Shown: piece by piece, positions 12,801 to 21,343 of the stretch
Layout of the letters: every line of letters begins with the position of its first letter
Numbering within the stretch: position 1 is the first letter of the stretch
Assembly: GCA_037893225.1 (NCBI GenBank)
Contig: JAZGUH010000157.1
Location: 62,001-126,000 of the forward strand
DNA: 64,000 nt
Direction of reading: 5' to 3'
Source: Hippasteria phrygiana
Taxonomy: Eukaryota; Echinodermata; Asteroidea; Valvatida; Goniasteridae
Notes under the pieces: generated by a model
What the model was told of the DNA's origin: nothing
What the model saw: only the letters and a program-made list of their open reading frames with translations
Database searches by the model: none
Program-made: the position numbers and the translations under genes

Positions 12801-15800
12801 TTTTTTTTTTTTTTTCCTTTTCAGACTTTTGCCCATAGCATTTGTACACGTTTTCTTTCTTACCGGCACTTTGGCTACTTTGGTGCACCCGATTGCCTTT
12901 AAACTTGGCAGACACTTAGACAAACTGCTCAGAATGTGTCCCGAACGTTTTGGTCATGATGACGTCATCACGTGATTTTTTATGAATTTTTGAATTTTGA
13001 AAATCGTAACATTCTTTTCAATATATCTAGCGAACAAAACAAGATATTTTCAAAATTCTTTTTGTTATAGCTTTGGTATGTCTCAAAGATATGCCCTAAA
13101 AGGGAGAAAATGTGTGACGTCATGATGACATCATCAAAAATGTGCTTTTTTAAAACACATATAAGGATAGGTCCGATCGTCATGAAAATTGGTGGGTAGG
13201 TAGATACTGTCACTAGGATGCTGAATCCAAAGTGACGTCATGATGACGTCATCACGTGATTTTTTATGAATTTTTCAAAATTTTAAAATCGTAACATTCT
13301 TTTCAATATATCTAGCGAACAAAACAAGATATTTTCAAAATTCTTTTTGTTATAGCTTTGGTATGTCTCAAAGATATGCCCTAAAAGGGAAAAAAATGTG
13401 TGACGTCATGATGACGTCATCCAAAATGTGCTTTTTTAAAACACATATAAGGATAGGTCCGATCGTCATGAAAAGTAGTGGGTAGGTAGATACTGTCACT
13501 AGCATGCAAAATCTGAAATGATGTCATGATGACGTCATCGTCAATTTTTTTTATGATTTTTGAAATTTTTGAAATTTCATTTTAATCACAATTTTACACA
13601 AAAAAACAAAACAGCCCTGTGTTTGTCCACAAACACTGTACCAGATGTCTAGTTTATTTTTTTTTTATTTATTATTTGGCATAGAGCCGGGATAGCCCAC
13701 GAAAGTCTATCGACTTATTTCCAGTGGGGTCCCATGATAGAAGATGAGGAAGGGAGTTACAGTTTTAGACGCGAGAGGAAAACCCCGGAGAATAATTCTG
13801 AAGAAAACCCACGGAATCAGGCAGGGACTGAAAACCCAATCCACATGTTGGCCCCAGCCAGGTCACAGTGGTGGAAAGTACCACTACACCAACCTGATTC
13901 CCCTATATATAGACATCTTAACCATAACCCTGATAAATCCAACAAAATCCAATAATGGTAAAAAAAATATTGTATTTTGTTGGATTTAGCAGTCAAAACA
14001 AACTACATGGTGTATTGGATTCTGTCGTATTTAGCAAGGAGGAATGAGATTTCTATTATGATCTGAGATTTTGTTGGATTTGGCAGGGCTCATACAAACA
14101 AATACCTGTTGTATTTTGTTGGATTCAACAGGGTATCTGCAAATTGCCAAGGCTAGTGTGCAGGTGGTACTGTGCAGAATCCAATGTTGGATTTTGTTGT
14201 ATTAAGCAGGCTTCTCATTTCAGTTTGGTTGGAAATTGTCATTTAACAGGGCCATGGAGTCTAAACCAGCGGTTTAACATGAGGGGAAATTCAGAAATAG
14301 GGCCTACTCCAAGCAACTGTATGAAGACACTGCTATTAGCATAAAGCCCAAAATGTTGAAAACTTTCAAGACTTGTTACCAAGGATGTGGAAATTCACAG
14401 TAACACAGAAAGAAAGCAGATGGATTCAAGTCACAAAAAAAGTCAATAATTCTGTTGCATGGTTCCTTTAACCTCTTACGGATGACGGTCATGGCCGCGG
14501 TTTTAATAAAACAACAAAAACACCTGGCCGGTTGTTGTCTATACGCGCATTCCTGTGCGTACTTAATCCATTGTTTGCCTTTTGGCAGCACAAGCCTGTA
14601 TTGAGATAACAGCACCCCATTAACCCCTTGGGCACGGTATTTTACGGGAGACGTCGGGGTGTTGCAGCGGTTCTGGCAGCCAAATCAAACCGCTACAATG
14701 TGTTTGTGCAGTCAAGCATGACATACACAATAATCCAACAATGGATTGAAACTGCACAAACAGCGGCCAGTGGCGTCATCCGGCCTGGTGACACCGTTTT
14801 GTTTTTTTGCACCCTATGGCGTCATCCGTACGCAAGGGGTTAACCCTAACTACCCCTAGCCTTACAAACTCCAACAGCAGGTTGTGTTGAATTTGGATGG
14901 ATTCAGGACTGTAGAGCTTTGGCACCATTACTTTACATGGAGCTACGATGCCCCAATTTGTCCAAGTCCAAAGAATGTGCCATAGGTATACTGGACAGTG
15001 TTGGATTTTGACAGGTTGAGGACACTTCCTACTAAAAATGGCTAGGGGTTAGGGTTAATAACAGCCACCCAGAAGGGGTTAATGGTGGACCAACTTGAGC
15101 TGTGACTTATTTCCAGTGGGGTCCCATGATAGAAGATGAGGAAGGAAGTTACAGTTTTAGACGTGGGAGGAAAACCCCAGAAAATAATTCTGGAGAAAAC
15201 CCACGGAATCAGGTAGGGACTGAAAACCCAATCCAAATGTTGGCCCCAGGGTCACAGTGGTGGAAGGCGAGGAAAGTACCACTACACCAACCTGATTCCC
15301 CTATATATGGACATCTTAACCATAACCCTGATAAATCCAACAAAATATAATAATGGTAAAAAAAAACACCTGCCAGTTGTTGTCTATATGCGCATTCCTG
15401 TGCATACTTAATCCATTGTTTGCCTTTTGGCAGCACAAGCCTGTATTGGGATAACAGCACCCCATGAGGTTGAGGACACTTCCTAGTAAAAATTACTAGG
15501 GGTTCGGGTTAAAACCAGCCACCCAGAAGGGGTTAATGGTGTACCAACTTGAGCTGTGCATGCACCAATGTGGTAGTCAAGACCATCACAAGACCACACA
15601 AGACCCTGCTAGACCAGCACAAGACCAGCAGTCTTAATCCAAGTCTTAAGCTATTCAAATGAACTGTAACAAAAGCATTCCTTTGTCATGGTTTATGCCT
15701 GTTACTGGTGCCTGTTACAAGCTGGTCTTGTGAATGGTCTTGTACATGGTCTTGTGCCTGGTCTTGAAATGGTCTCGCCTACAACACTGGCATGTACGTG

Positions 15801-16017
15801 TGTATTACTTTGATCAAAATTTGCTAAACCAGGTCTTATAGCCCATTCCACACCCTGGAGCACTGACAATTTTTCTTTTCTTCAGGTTGATGACGTGTTG
15901 AGGGAAAAGCCTCTGATTATCAGGAGATCCAAGGTACCTGCAGGATTAGATACAGAGATATCCAGCACATCACAAAATCTCCCAGCCCCCCTCATACCCG
16001 AGGTGGTCGGCAAGTGA
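702..16017 (+). CDS. RABGEF1: Rab5 guanine nucleotide exchange factor, Rabex-5 (whole gene model)
   Basis: Seven coding exons (702-889, 2157-2320, 5680-5928, 10099-10326, 11229-11485, 12459-12716, 15886-16017) join with matching phases into 491 codons plus stop, equal to the length I recall for human RABGEF1. Residues about 13-50 are an A20-type zinc finger (C22, C26, C38, C41), which in the family binds ubiquitin and has E3 ligase activity. Exons 3-4 encode the helical bundle and exons 4-6 the Vps9 domain, with the catalytic Asp in the DDYLP motif and the Tyr/Thr of GYYFTN, all conserved. The C-terminus is a coiled coil followed by a proline-containing tail, as in the human protein. Known family role: GDP/GTP exchange on Rab5 and Rab21 at early endosomes, partnered by Rabaptin-5. 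The start ATG has a good context (gccATGA) and follows a splice acceptor at 655, so at least one untranslated exon lies further upstream. Confidence 0.97.
1252..1428. mobile_element. hAT-like MITE, copy 1
   Basis: 177 bp bounded by the perfect 8-bp target duplication CAGTGGCA (1244-1251 and 1429-1436). Terminal inverted repeats include GATATGGGGCAGA and its complement. In RABGEF1 intron 1. Confidence 0.85.
2157..2320 (+). CDS. RABGEF1: RABGEF1 exon 2: linker after the zinc finger
   Basis: The acceptor ...gttgaag at 2156 restores the frame and gives [12 protein letters not shown], followed by a segment containing FDKFEEKK that matches the FSKFEEKK segment of human Rabex-5. This region holds the second ubiquitin-binding helix in the mammalian protein. 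Donor GTAAGA follows 2320, phase 1. Confidence 0.93.
2378..2445 (-). mobile_element. SINE fragment, second tRNA-like family
   Basis: The reverse strand reads GGTTCAAATCCTGCTCCAGC and then CAGTTTTCTTTGCTCACTTT, matching 57341-57405. Confidence 0.65.
2461..2674. mobile_element. Foldback element, copy A (AAGTCC arms)
   Basis: Begins CAGAGATGTAGTCGAGTCC and ends GACTCCACTACAACTCTG, between perfect 8-bp target copies ACAGGTGG (2453-2460 and 2675-2682). The left arm is built of AAGTCC repeats and the right arm of GGACTT repeats. The core carries AGCTATTCAAATGAGC and CATTCCTTTGTCATTGTTCA. Confidence 0.85.
3150..3604. repeat. Inverted pair around an AT-rich segment in RABGEF1 intron 2
   Basis: AGAGCTATATTAAATTACTA (3178-3197) mirrors ACTAATTTAATATAGCTA (3557-3574); both sides then carry AATATCGAATATTCG-like sequence. 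Possibly a decayed foldback element. Confidence 0.5.
4300..4915 (+). mobile_element. Non-LTR retrotransposon fragment (RT C-terminus)
   Basis: Translation shows [15 protein letters not shown], and further on [19 protein letters not shown], motifs of the 3' end of CR1/jockey-like reverse transcriptases. Frames are broken; 5'-truncated. Confidence 0.75.
5229..5498. mobile_element. TTAA-flanked piggyBac-like MITE, copy 1
   Basis: TTAACCCCTTGAGTACGG on the left and CCGTATGCAAGGGGTTAA on the right form inverted repeats with TTAA at both tips. An internal segment around AATCCAACAATGGATTGAAA is present twice. In RABGEF1 intron 2. Confidence 0.82.
5680..5928 (+). CDS. RABGEF1: RABGEF1 exon 3: helical bundle, first part
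   Basis: It encodes the segment with [17 protein letters not shown] and [14 protein letters not shown], matching the membrane-binding and helical-bundle segment of Rabex-5 (human SIEEQSECAQDFY). Acceptor at 5678-5679. A second in-frame donor (GTAAAT) lies 15 nt downstream at 5944, so a product longer by five residues is possible. Confidence 0.94.
6095..6350. repeat. G-tract and GGGGTGATGATGATGAT minisatellite
   Basis: A 21-nt G run is followed by about four 17-bp units, then G-rich variants and a 22-nt C run. On the + strand it has many closely spaced GGGG blocks suited to G-quadruplex formation. It begins 167 bp after RABGEF1 exon 3. Confidence 0.9.
6351..8949. other. RABGEF1 intron 3, no genes seen
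   Basis: AT-rich intron sequence; short ORFs are not conserved in any way I can see. 7860-7945 is a TCAGGATTTTT-rich stretch without clear structure. Confidence 0.5.
8950..9413. mobile_element. hAT-like non-autonomous element rich in GGGTACCCG
   Basis: Starts TAGGGTTGTGCAT and ends ATGCACGCCCCTA. Flanking 8-mers TACCATAA (8942-8949) and TACCATTA (9414-9421) differ at one base. Several copies of GGTACCCG lie near each end. A fragment in reverse orientation is at 262-330. Confidence 0.72.
10099..10326 (+). CDS. RABGEF1: RABGEF1 exon 4: helical bundle into Vps9
   Basis: It encodes [19 protein letters not shown] and [18 protein letters not shown], a near-match to the human segment at the start of the Vps9 core. 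Acceptor tcgtgcag at 10098; donor GTATGT after 10326, phase 1. Confidence 0.95.
10795..11110 (+). mobile_element. LINE 3' end of a related family
   Basis: Reads [17 protein letters not shown], then [20 protein letters not shown] across frames, followed by a 3' tail with AGTGGCCTTTTGGGCTTGTG. In RABGEF1 intron 4. Confidence 0.7.
11229..11485 (+). CDS. RABGEF1: RABGEF1 exon 5: Vps9 catalytic core
   Basis: It contains [20 protein letters not shown] and [16 protein letters not shown], then GYYFTN. The DDYLP aspartate and the Tyr/Thr of GYYFTN correspond to the Vps9 residues needed for Rab5 exchange. The first two bases complete a split Asp codon (T-D-L-I-E). Donor GTCAGT follows 11485, phase 0. 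Confidence 0.96.
11580..11669. repeat. 11-bp minisatellite
   Basis: About eight copies of GTAGTCCGTCC, the last ones GTAGTCCGTAC. In RABGEF1 intron 5, about 95 bp after exon 5. Confidence 0.9.
12165..12350 (-). mobile_element. LINE 3' end, reverse copy
   Basis: The reverse complement of the 10940-11110 tail (GGCCAAAAGGCCACTCAAGG). In RABGEF1 intron 5. Confidence 0.68.
12459..12716 (+). CDS. RABGEF1: RABGEF1 exon 6: end of Vps9 and coiled coil
   Basis: It begins [19 protein letters not shown], matching human CCAVAFIEKLDAQSLNLSQ. It continues into a Leu/Glu/Lys-rich helix predicted to form the Rabaptin-binding coiled coil. Exactly 86 codons, phase 0 at both ends. A satellite-like block starts only about 30 bp after the donor. 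Confidence 0.95.
12748..13617. repeat. Tandem repeat of about 285 bp with CRE octamers
   Basis: The junction CATGATGACGTCATCACGTGA recurs at 12955, 13239 and (diverged) 13525, giving periods of 284-286. Seven exact TGACGTCA octamers lie in 12960-13537. The left edge is a perfect hairpin (GGCTGTTTTGGAAA), the right edge CAAAACAGCC, so the array may be a single mobile unit. Confidence 0.85.
13716..13952 (-). mobile_element. SINE-like repeat, copy 1
   Basis: Same unit as 15105-15350 (GACTTATTTCCAGTGGGGTC, GGAATCAGG..GGGACTGAAAACC). The tRNA-like head has lost its B-box. Confidence 0.65.
14500..14615. repeat. Repeat unit duplicated at 15360-15465
   Basis: Shares CATTCCTGTGCGTACTTAATC and GCCTTTTGGCAGCACAAGCC with 15360-15465. 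It directly abuts the TTAA MITE and may be part of a larger composite. Confidence 0.55.
14620..14843. mobile_element. TTAA-flanked piggyBac-like MITE, copy 2
   Basis: Inverted ends TTAACCCCTTGGGCACGG and CCGTACGCAAGGGGTTAA with TTAA tips. The interior matches copy 1 without the internal duplication. Confidence 0.82.
15105..15352 (-). mobile_element. SINE-like repeat, copy 2
   Basis: About 90% like copy 1 by eye, including the junk tail TAACCATAACCCTGATAAATC. Confidence 0.65.
15566..15789. mobile_element. Foldback element, copy B (AAGACC arms)
   Basis: Ends CAATGTGGTAGTC and CTACAACACTG. Target copies GCATGCAC (15558-15565) and GCATGTAC (15790-15797) match at 7 of 8. The core (AAGCTATTCAAATGAAC, CATTCCTTTGTCATGG) is that of copy A, but the arms are CAAGACC on the left and GGTCTTG on the right. 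Confidence 0.82.
15886..16017 (+). CDS. RABGEF1: RABGEF1 last coding exon
   Basis: The acceptor tttcttcag at 15885 is strong. Exon 7 encodes the final 43 residues, with a Pro-rich end ([10 protein letters not shown]) that aligns with the PPPLQPQV tail of the human protein. Stop TGA at 16015-16017. Confidence 0.93.
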   Translation, partial: VDDVLREKPLIIRRSKVPAGLDTEISSTSQNLPAPLIPEVVGK

Positions 16018-16742
16018 CACAAAGGTTTAAATGTATATATGGACTGGTACTGTTGACTGGTACTATTGACTGGTAATATGTGTACATGTATATAGGTATG
16101 GTAAGGGCAGTCAGCATGACCGGAGGAGTTGTGTATACAACAATGAAGAGTGCAATATTAAAACATGTTCGACCAAGAAGTTGATTGAAATGATGCACCT
16201 GGGTCTGTCCACAGTAATGGTTACAACTGATAAGTTTAGGGGTGAGACATGGGAGGTGTATTTCAGAGCAGGGCTTTGCCGATTTTTTTGTTTTCCAAAT
16301 GTTTCCTGCAGCGTTGGTGATTGCTGTGAAAACGCCGGATATGTAGGAAAATACTTGGTCGTCTTTAAGATGAAACGAACGACAATGTTCATAACATAGA
16401 CGCACATTCTTGTAGCATACAGGTATATTCTTGTAATGAATCCAGACCTTGTACCATTTATATTACTTTTTCAATGTAGAATTGCACCACTCGAAACTAA
16501 AGCAACCTGTTTAATATTTATGAATTGTAATGTGGACAACGTTCGATACTTAAACATTGAAAATGGCAACAACTCTTGCATACATGGCATTGGGCCTGTT
16601 GAAGTAATTCAGTACGCGCCAATCTAGGGATGTGGAATGGGCATGTACCCCCTGTCAATTTGAAGTTGACCAAAGACTGAGGGGAGCGGTAACCCGGCTG
16701 TAACCCCATACAATAAAAGAAAACACTTCATGTAGTAATAAA
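16018..16742 (+). promoter_or_regulatory. RABGEF1: RABGEF1 3' UTR with two candidate polyA signals
   Basis: The non-coding stretch after the stop holds AATAAA at 16712-16717 and again at 16737-16742, just before a hAT-like MITE. Which one is used cannot be told from sequence alone. The 3' end position is inferred. Confidence 0.5.
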
Positions 16743-16755
16743 ATACAAACAGACT

Positions 16756-16946
16756 TATACCATGAGCAAGATATGGGACCAAGGGTACCCCTTTTGTCCC
16801 TATACCCTATACACACTCCAGACTATTGTTACCTAACACATCCCCCCCTGAATATCTAAAAAGGAATTTCTGAGATTCCGGGAACACAATGACCAACACA
16901 AAAGAGGGGGGGGGGGTCCCTCCGTCCCATATCTTGCTTTAAATGT
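16756..16946. mobile_element. hAT-like MITE, copy 2
   Basis: Same family as 1252-1428, with inverted repeats AGCAAGATATGGGAC/GTCCCATATCTTGCT. The flanks share ACAGACT (16749-16755 and 16947-16953), 7 of 8 bp of a target duplication. Lies just after the RABGEF1 polyA signals. Confidence 0.8.
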
Positions 16947-18997
16947 ACAGACTGTATTGAATCGGTCTTTAGTTGCTCAAAACCCTAAGCTTTGACATAC
17001 TTTGTGAAATGTCATAGATTTCTGGTTTTCCTTGGAGTTTACATCCTATTGCCCCGGGTAGGGTTGCATCGAAAATCTTTGTGCATTTTGTAAAGTTAAT
17101 ATTGGAAGGAGAAAACAAGGTTAGGAAAAAGGCATAACAGATTACCTAATGTTTTCTCAGCGTCAACCATGTAAACAAATTTTGCGAAACAAAGAATTCA
17201 TCTGATGAACTCGTGGGAAGTGTATTTTTTGGGTTTTTTTATATTAAAAGCTTGTGAGGAACTCAAAATGTGCACAAACAGTTAAGCTCCAAGAGATGAA
17301 TCCCGAATTGTCGAAAATAGCACCGTTCTGCGCACTTCCTGGTTTAAAAGCGAGGATCGTAGTGCTTAGTAAGCGACTGAACGTGCATTGTGCTGCCTTT
17401 TATGGCATGATTCATTCATGGATGATTGAATTTTGTGAATAGCTCTGTTTTTGTTGCACTGAGAGGCCTCGCTTTCAACCCGGATATATAATGCGGGAAC
17501 GGGCTAATGTGAAATTCTTCTATTCAACCTCAAGATTGTCGTTGGATGAAATTCTTTGATTATATTTCAGTACCTTACGTGCAACACTCATTTTGTTCGT
17601 TCGGGTCGAAAATCTGTCGGCGAGTTATTTTGCTCTAGTCAGTGAATAAATGTGTGAACCAGTCGCGAAATATATAGAGCAGGAGGATGGTGCCGCAGTA
17701 CGGTGAAATAATTGGATGTCATTTTCAAAATGAACAGGCGGATTTTAACAATAATGGGGGTCCCAATGGTCACATCCAGAGCCCAGAATCACAATGAGCT
17801 TAAAAAAGGACCTTGGTTGCTGAGAGAGACATCTGCGTCATTTTGGCGGTTTTTGTTTGTATATTAAGGTATAGGCCTATAATACATTAAACTACTCTTG
17901 TGACGTCACTCTATTCAGAAAAGTGTCGATTCTTTTTCAAGAATGTACAGTTAACTTAATCATTTAATTCATCTCATACCTCAAAGCATTAGTAAGAATG
18001 GACATCCTTTGTTCCCTTGAAATCTTGACAATGGGTGAAAGGGATTTAGTTTAAGTCGGAGAAACGACTCAAAAGATGGACATTCTTTGATTCGAATGGG
18101 CTCGGACCCTTCGCATCCTTGCCCATTCCAATCAAAGAATGTCCACTTTATCGTCGTTTTCCTTAACATAAAACAGGCAATTGTTTCTGACAGGCAATTG
18201 TTTCTGCCATGCAATAATAATTTAAAGAAAATTAATTTGGAGAACTGCTTTTTATCAAGATCCATTCCGTCGCTAAGCCACGGATTTATCCAATAATTCA
18301 GGAAGGCACGACTCGTGCACGAAGTTCGCTGTTGATGCTAGCTATCACCATCTTAAGCAAAACACACTAACCAAATTGATTGATATTCCCTAACATAAAC
18401 CACATTTCCGTTGCCCCTTTCCCCCCGAAACTCTATTGACTGAATACCAGGTGAACGTACCCTTTGCTTTTAACCAAGAAATGTTTGAATCAATTAATCG
18501 GATGGCTGACACCTTAATGGATAGAAATTGCCGGCGGTTCACGCATGTCTAGGGAGTTACGCAAGAACACTTTAGCGCTCTCAGAGGGTACAAAAAGTAA
18601 CTCAACGGCGGCAGCGTATCCAGCTTTTTGTGCCAGGGAGGGCAAACAACGTCTGAATCGTCTTAAAATCGTCTTAAAATAACTATTTTTTATGACGCCT
18701 CAAATGCCCCCCCCCCCCCCCAATTTCATAGGAAAAAGGAGTCAGATTTTCATATGACACCGCCACTGTGTCTTCAACCATGCTGTTTCTGACATGAAGT
18801 TACAGGGTATTGAATGACTCGATCATCCCAAAAACTCAGTCCAATTATTTTATTTCGGGTTTTAATTGCATTTAATTATTGTATTACACAAAATGTACAT
18901 ACCGAAGTATTCCGAGCGCGCGGCAACAAATTCTATTTACATCATTGCATTATGCGCGGTAACCACTGCTCAGGACTTTGGATTCAAATCGGCCAGC
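16947..18997. other. Intergenic, nothing recognised
   Basis: Between the RABGEF1 3' end and the SINE nest. 17320-17420 resembles, in reverse, 59180-59260 (shared CGAGGATC/GATCCTCGCTTT), a dispersed repeat. No coding signal. Confidence 0.5.
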
Positions 18998-19068
18998 TGA
19001 CCCTCGGTGGTCATGTGGTCAGAACGTCTGCACAATTAAGTCGGGGTCGTGGGTTCAAGTCCCGCCAG

Positions 19069-19377
19069 TATACCCAGCAAGATATAGAGTACCGAAGTCT
19101 GACGTCAGTTGGCATGACAACTGGTTCCAAACAAATGTTAATTTCGACTGTTCCTTTGTTAACAGCCAGTCATGCAAACACATAACAAAAGTATTCTGGT
19201 TCCAAACATTGCATTGACGTCATCACTTCGGCGCTCTATGGGACCAAGGGGTACCCCCTCTTGTCCCTATACCCTATACACACTCCAGACTACATTCTTC
19301 CCCATCATCTGAAAGGAATTCCTGAGATTCCGGGAACACAAATGACCAACACTCTGTCCCATATCTTGCTTTAAATA
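19069..19377. mobile_element. hAT-like MITE, copy 3, itself interrupted
   Basis: Target duplication CCCGCCAG (19061-19068 and 19378-19385) is perfect. Its left inverted repeat is split after GCAAGATA by another MITE (19085-19238). Ends TATACCCAGCAAG and CTTGCTTTAAATA. Confidence 0.85.
19085..19238. mobile_element. TAGAG/CTCTA MITE nested in the hAT-like MITE
   Basis: Starts TAGAGTACCGAAG and ends CTTCGGCGCTCTA, with TGACGTCA just inside each end. A second copy lies at 52721-52836. The 2-bp overlap with the host site (AT/TA) leaves the exact target duplication undecided. Confidence 0.8.
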
Positions 19378-19410
19378 CCCGCCAGAGTAATTTCCCCCCA
19401 CTGGCACTTC

Positions 19411-21186
19411 GAAAGCACTGAGCATATATTCCTTGTTTAATAACACACTACCGGTACGTCGAGAAAATCTCTCCCAATAGTACTGTTGCACCTCCACCCC
19501 CCCCCCCCCCCCCCCCCCCTTATCGCATTTGAAATCTTCCACAAGAACGTTTTCAATTACTTGGATCGGAAGATGTAACCATATCAAGTGGTACTTGAGG
19601 AGCACCACTAACTGCAGGTTATCCATAAATCGTTTTAATGCGACCTAATTACAGCTTGCGTCTAAGTTCAGTCTGTGTTCAGTCTGTCCGTTGCTAAGAT
19701 TGGGTAAGATTCAGCATAAGACCTATATCAGTTTACCACGACATTATGTGTACCCTCTGAGGATTGCTTATCGATAAAACCAAAAATAATTAGTTTCAAA
19801 TTGACCTCAGGGATGTAACAGGGTAACATTATTTTTGTGAAGATAATGAATATTTAAATATTCGGAAAGAATTATACACAAATAAATGTATACATCTAAT
19901 GTATACGATAAAGATTCGCCTCATCATTTCGTTTCATCTATCTTGTAAAAAATACTAAAATCTTCAATTAACTTTCAGTAACGAAATTAGGAAATTAAAT
20001 ACAATGTGTGTGTGTTTTCCAAACAAATTGTGTCCTTTCACTTGTTTAATCGTACCTGCTCGATTAATCTATATAGTGTTATGACTCTAAGCTCATTTTC
20101 TTAGAACTCGATTCATTCAGTTGGAATGGATTCAACATTTGACTTTATGTATATTTTGTTGTTCAGCGAAGTTTTTAGCTTTGTGATACTTTACAAGGGA
20201 CCGGTGCTATTGTGGTATGTTTCTGTATATAACATACTGAAAAGTTGCAACTATAGAATAACAACCGCTGATACTATTCGGAGAATGCTGGAAATGCATA
20301 GAAACAGCTGGCGTTTCAGGGATTTTGAAGAGAGGTTGCCGGGATGCCCAGCGACCATTAAGACCACTCTGGTAATTAATCTTGCTCGTTGTTGTCACAA
20401 AGACACGCGGGACACATAAAGTAAATTTGAGACAAATCAAACAGACAACAGGCGAGTGTCTCGGCACTAAACATCAAAACGGCACTTTTGTTCCATCATC
20501 AACGTGGTTATAGAGCTATTTGAAGATGCTGAAGTAACGGATCAGAGTGGTTACGGTGGAATGGCTATTTTTAAGCAACTAATGCCTCAAACACATCCAT
20601 CAAAGCAGCACGAGGTAGACTATAATGACGATTAGTTGGTAGATTTCTGCGTAGTAATGCAGGACTACATAGCAGCCCAGCGCCAGTATTTAAAGCTGGG
20701 TAGTATTTTTTGCGTTCAGACAGACGTTAACTGCCTGTTCACTGCGGTTAAGAGCTTTTCTCTTGAGCGCACAGAAATGAATATAGAAATTACCTTTCTT
20801 TGGTAATGAGAGCATATACAACCTAGTACATGTATTTGGCTTCAGATAGCAAGTTGTTCACGTCGTTATTGCTCTTTTGAATCGGCAACTTGGAAAATGT
20901 AGCATTTGGATAAAGCTTCGGAGCCTGGGTCGCCGTCAGTATTCTAGAAACTCATTTTGAATTCAGCGCTAGTACCGACAGACCAGCACCTCGGCAGCAA
21001 GTCAAAAATCGAAACTTTCAGATATCCACGATACAAACCAGCCCTTGACAAGTGATCGTAACTCTGTGATCGGCGTGAGGACTTTGCAAGCTCCCCATGC
21101 TTTTCATCCTAGAAATAACGGCGAGCAGTCGAATTCACAAATCCTAGATGTGATATTTCGTGTCGAAAAGAGTGGCTCGTCCAGAG
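19411..21186. other. Intergenic and presumed promoter/5' UTR of the adhesion GPCR
   Basis: No TATA box or other clear core element found. A 98-codon ORF at 20126-20419 has no recognisable features. The transcript start must lie somewhere here, or upstream if there is an untranslated exon. Confidence 0.45.
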
Positions 21187-21343
21187 ATGGACCACAGGCT
21201 GCTATTTTTCTGCCTCATGTTTGGTGGTGTGTGTTCCTTCACAGACAGGCCGGTTACATCAATCGAGAACACCACATCCGTAAAAGTTCATGCGTCTGAG
21301 AAGGGCGGGGAGTATGGTGCGGATGGAGAAATACCTCCAGCAG
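21187..21343 (+). CDS. Adhesion GPCR exon 1: start and signal peptide
   Basis: ATG at 21187 in a favourable context (gagATGG). The first residues MDHRLLFFCLMFGGVCSF form a typical signal peptide with likely cleavage near residue 18, followed by an NTT glycosylation site. Donor GTGAGC after 21343, phase 1. Confidence 0.85.

Larger units (their letters stand above)
18998..19410 (+). mobile_element. tRNA-derived SINE split by the nested MITEs
   Basis: 18998-19068 has an A-box-like GGTGGTCATGTGG and a B-box GGTTCAAGTCC. The unit resumes at 19386 (AGTAATTTCC) after the hAT-like MITE. Matches the SINE family at 30.7-31.0 kb. Confidence 0.7.

Noticed and set aside
20126..20419. 98-codon ORF upstream of the receptor gene
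   Set aside because: It has no recognisable domain, its hydrophobic start is short, and no donor joins it to exon 1 with support. Probably chance.
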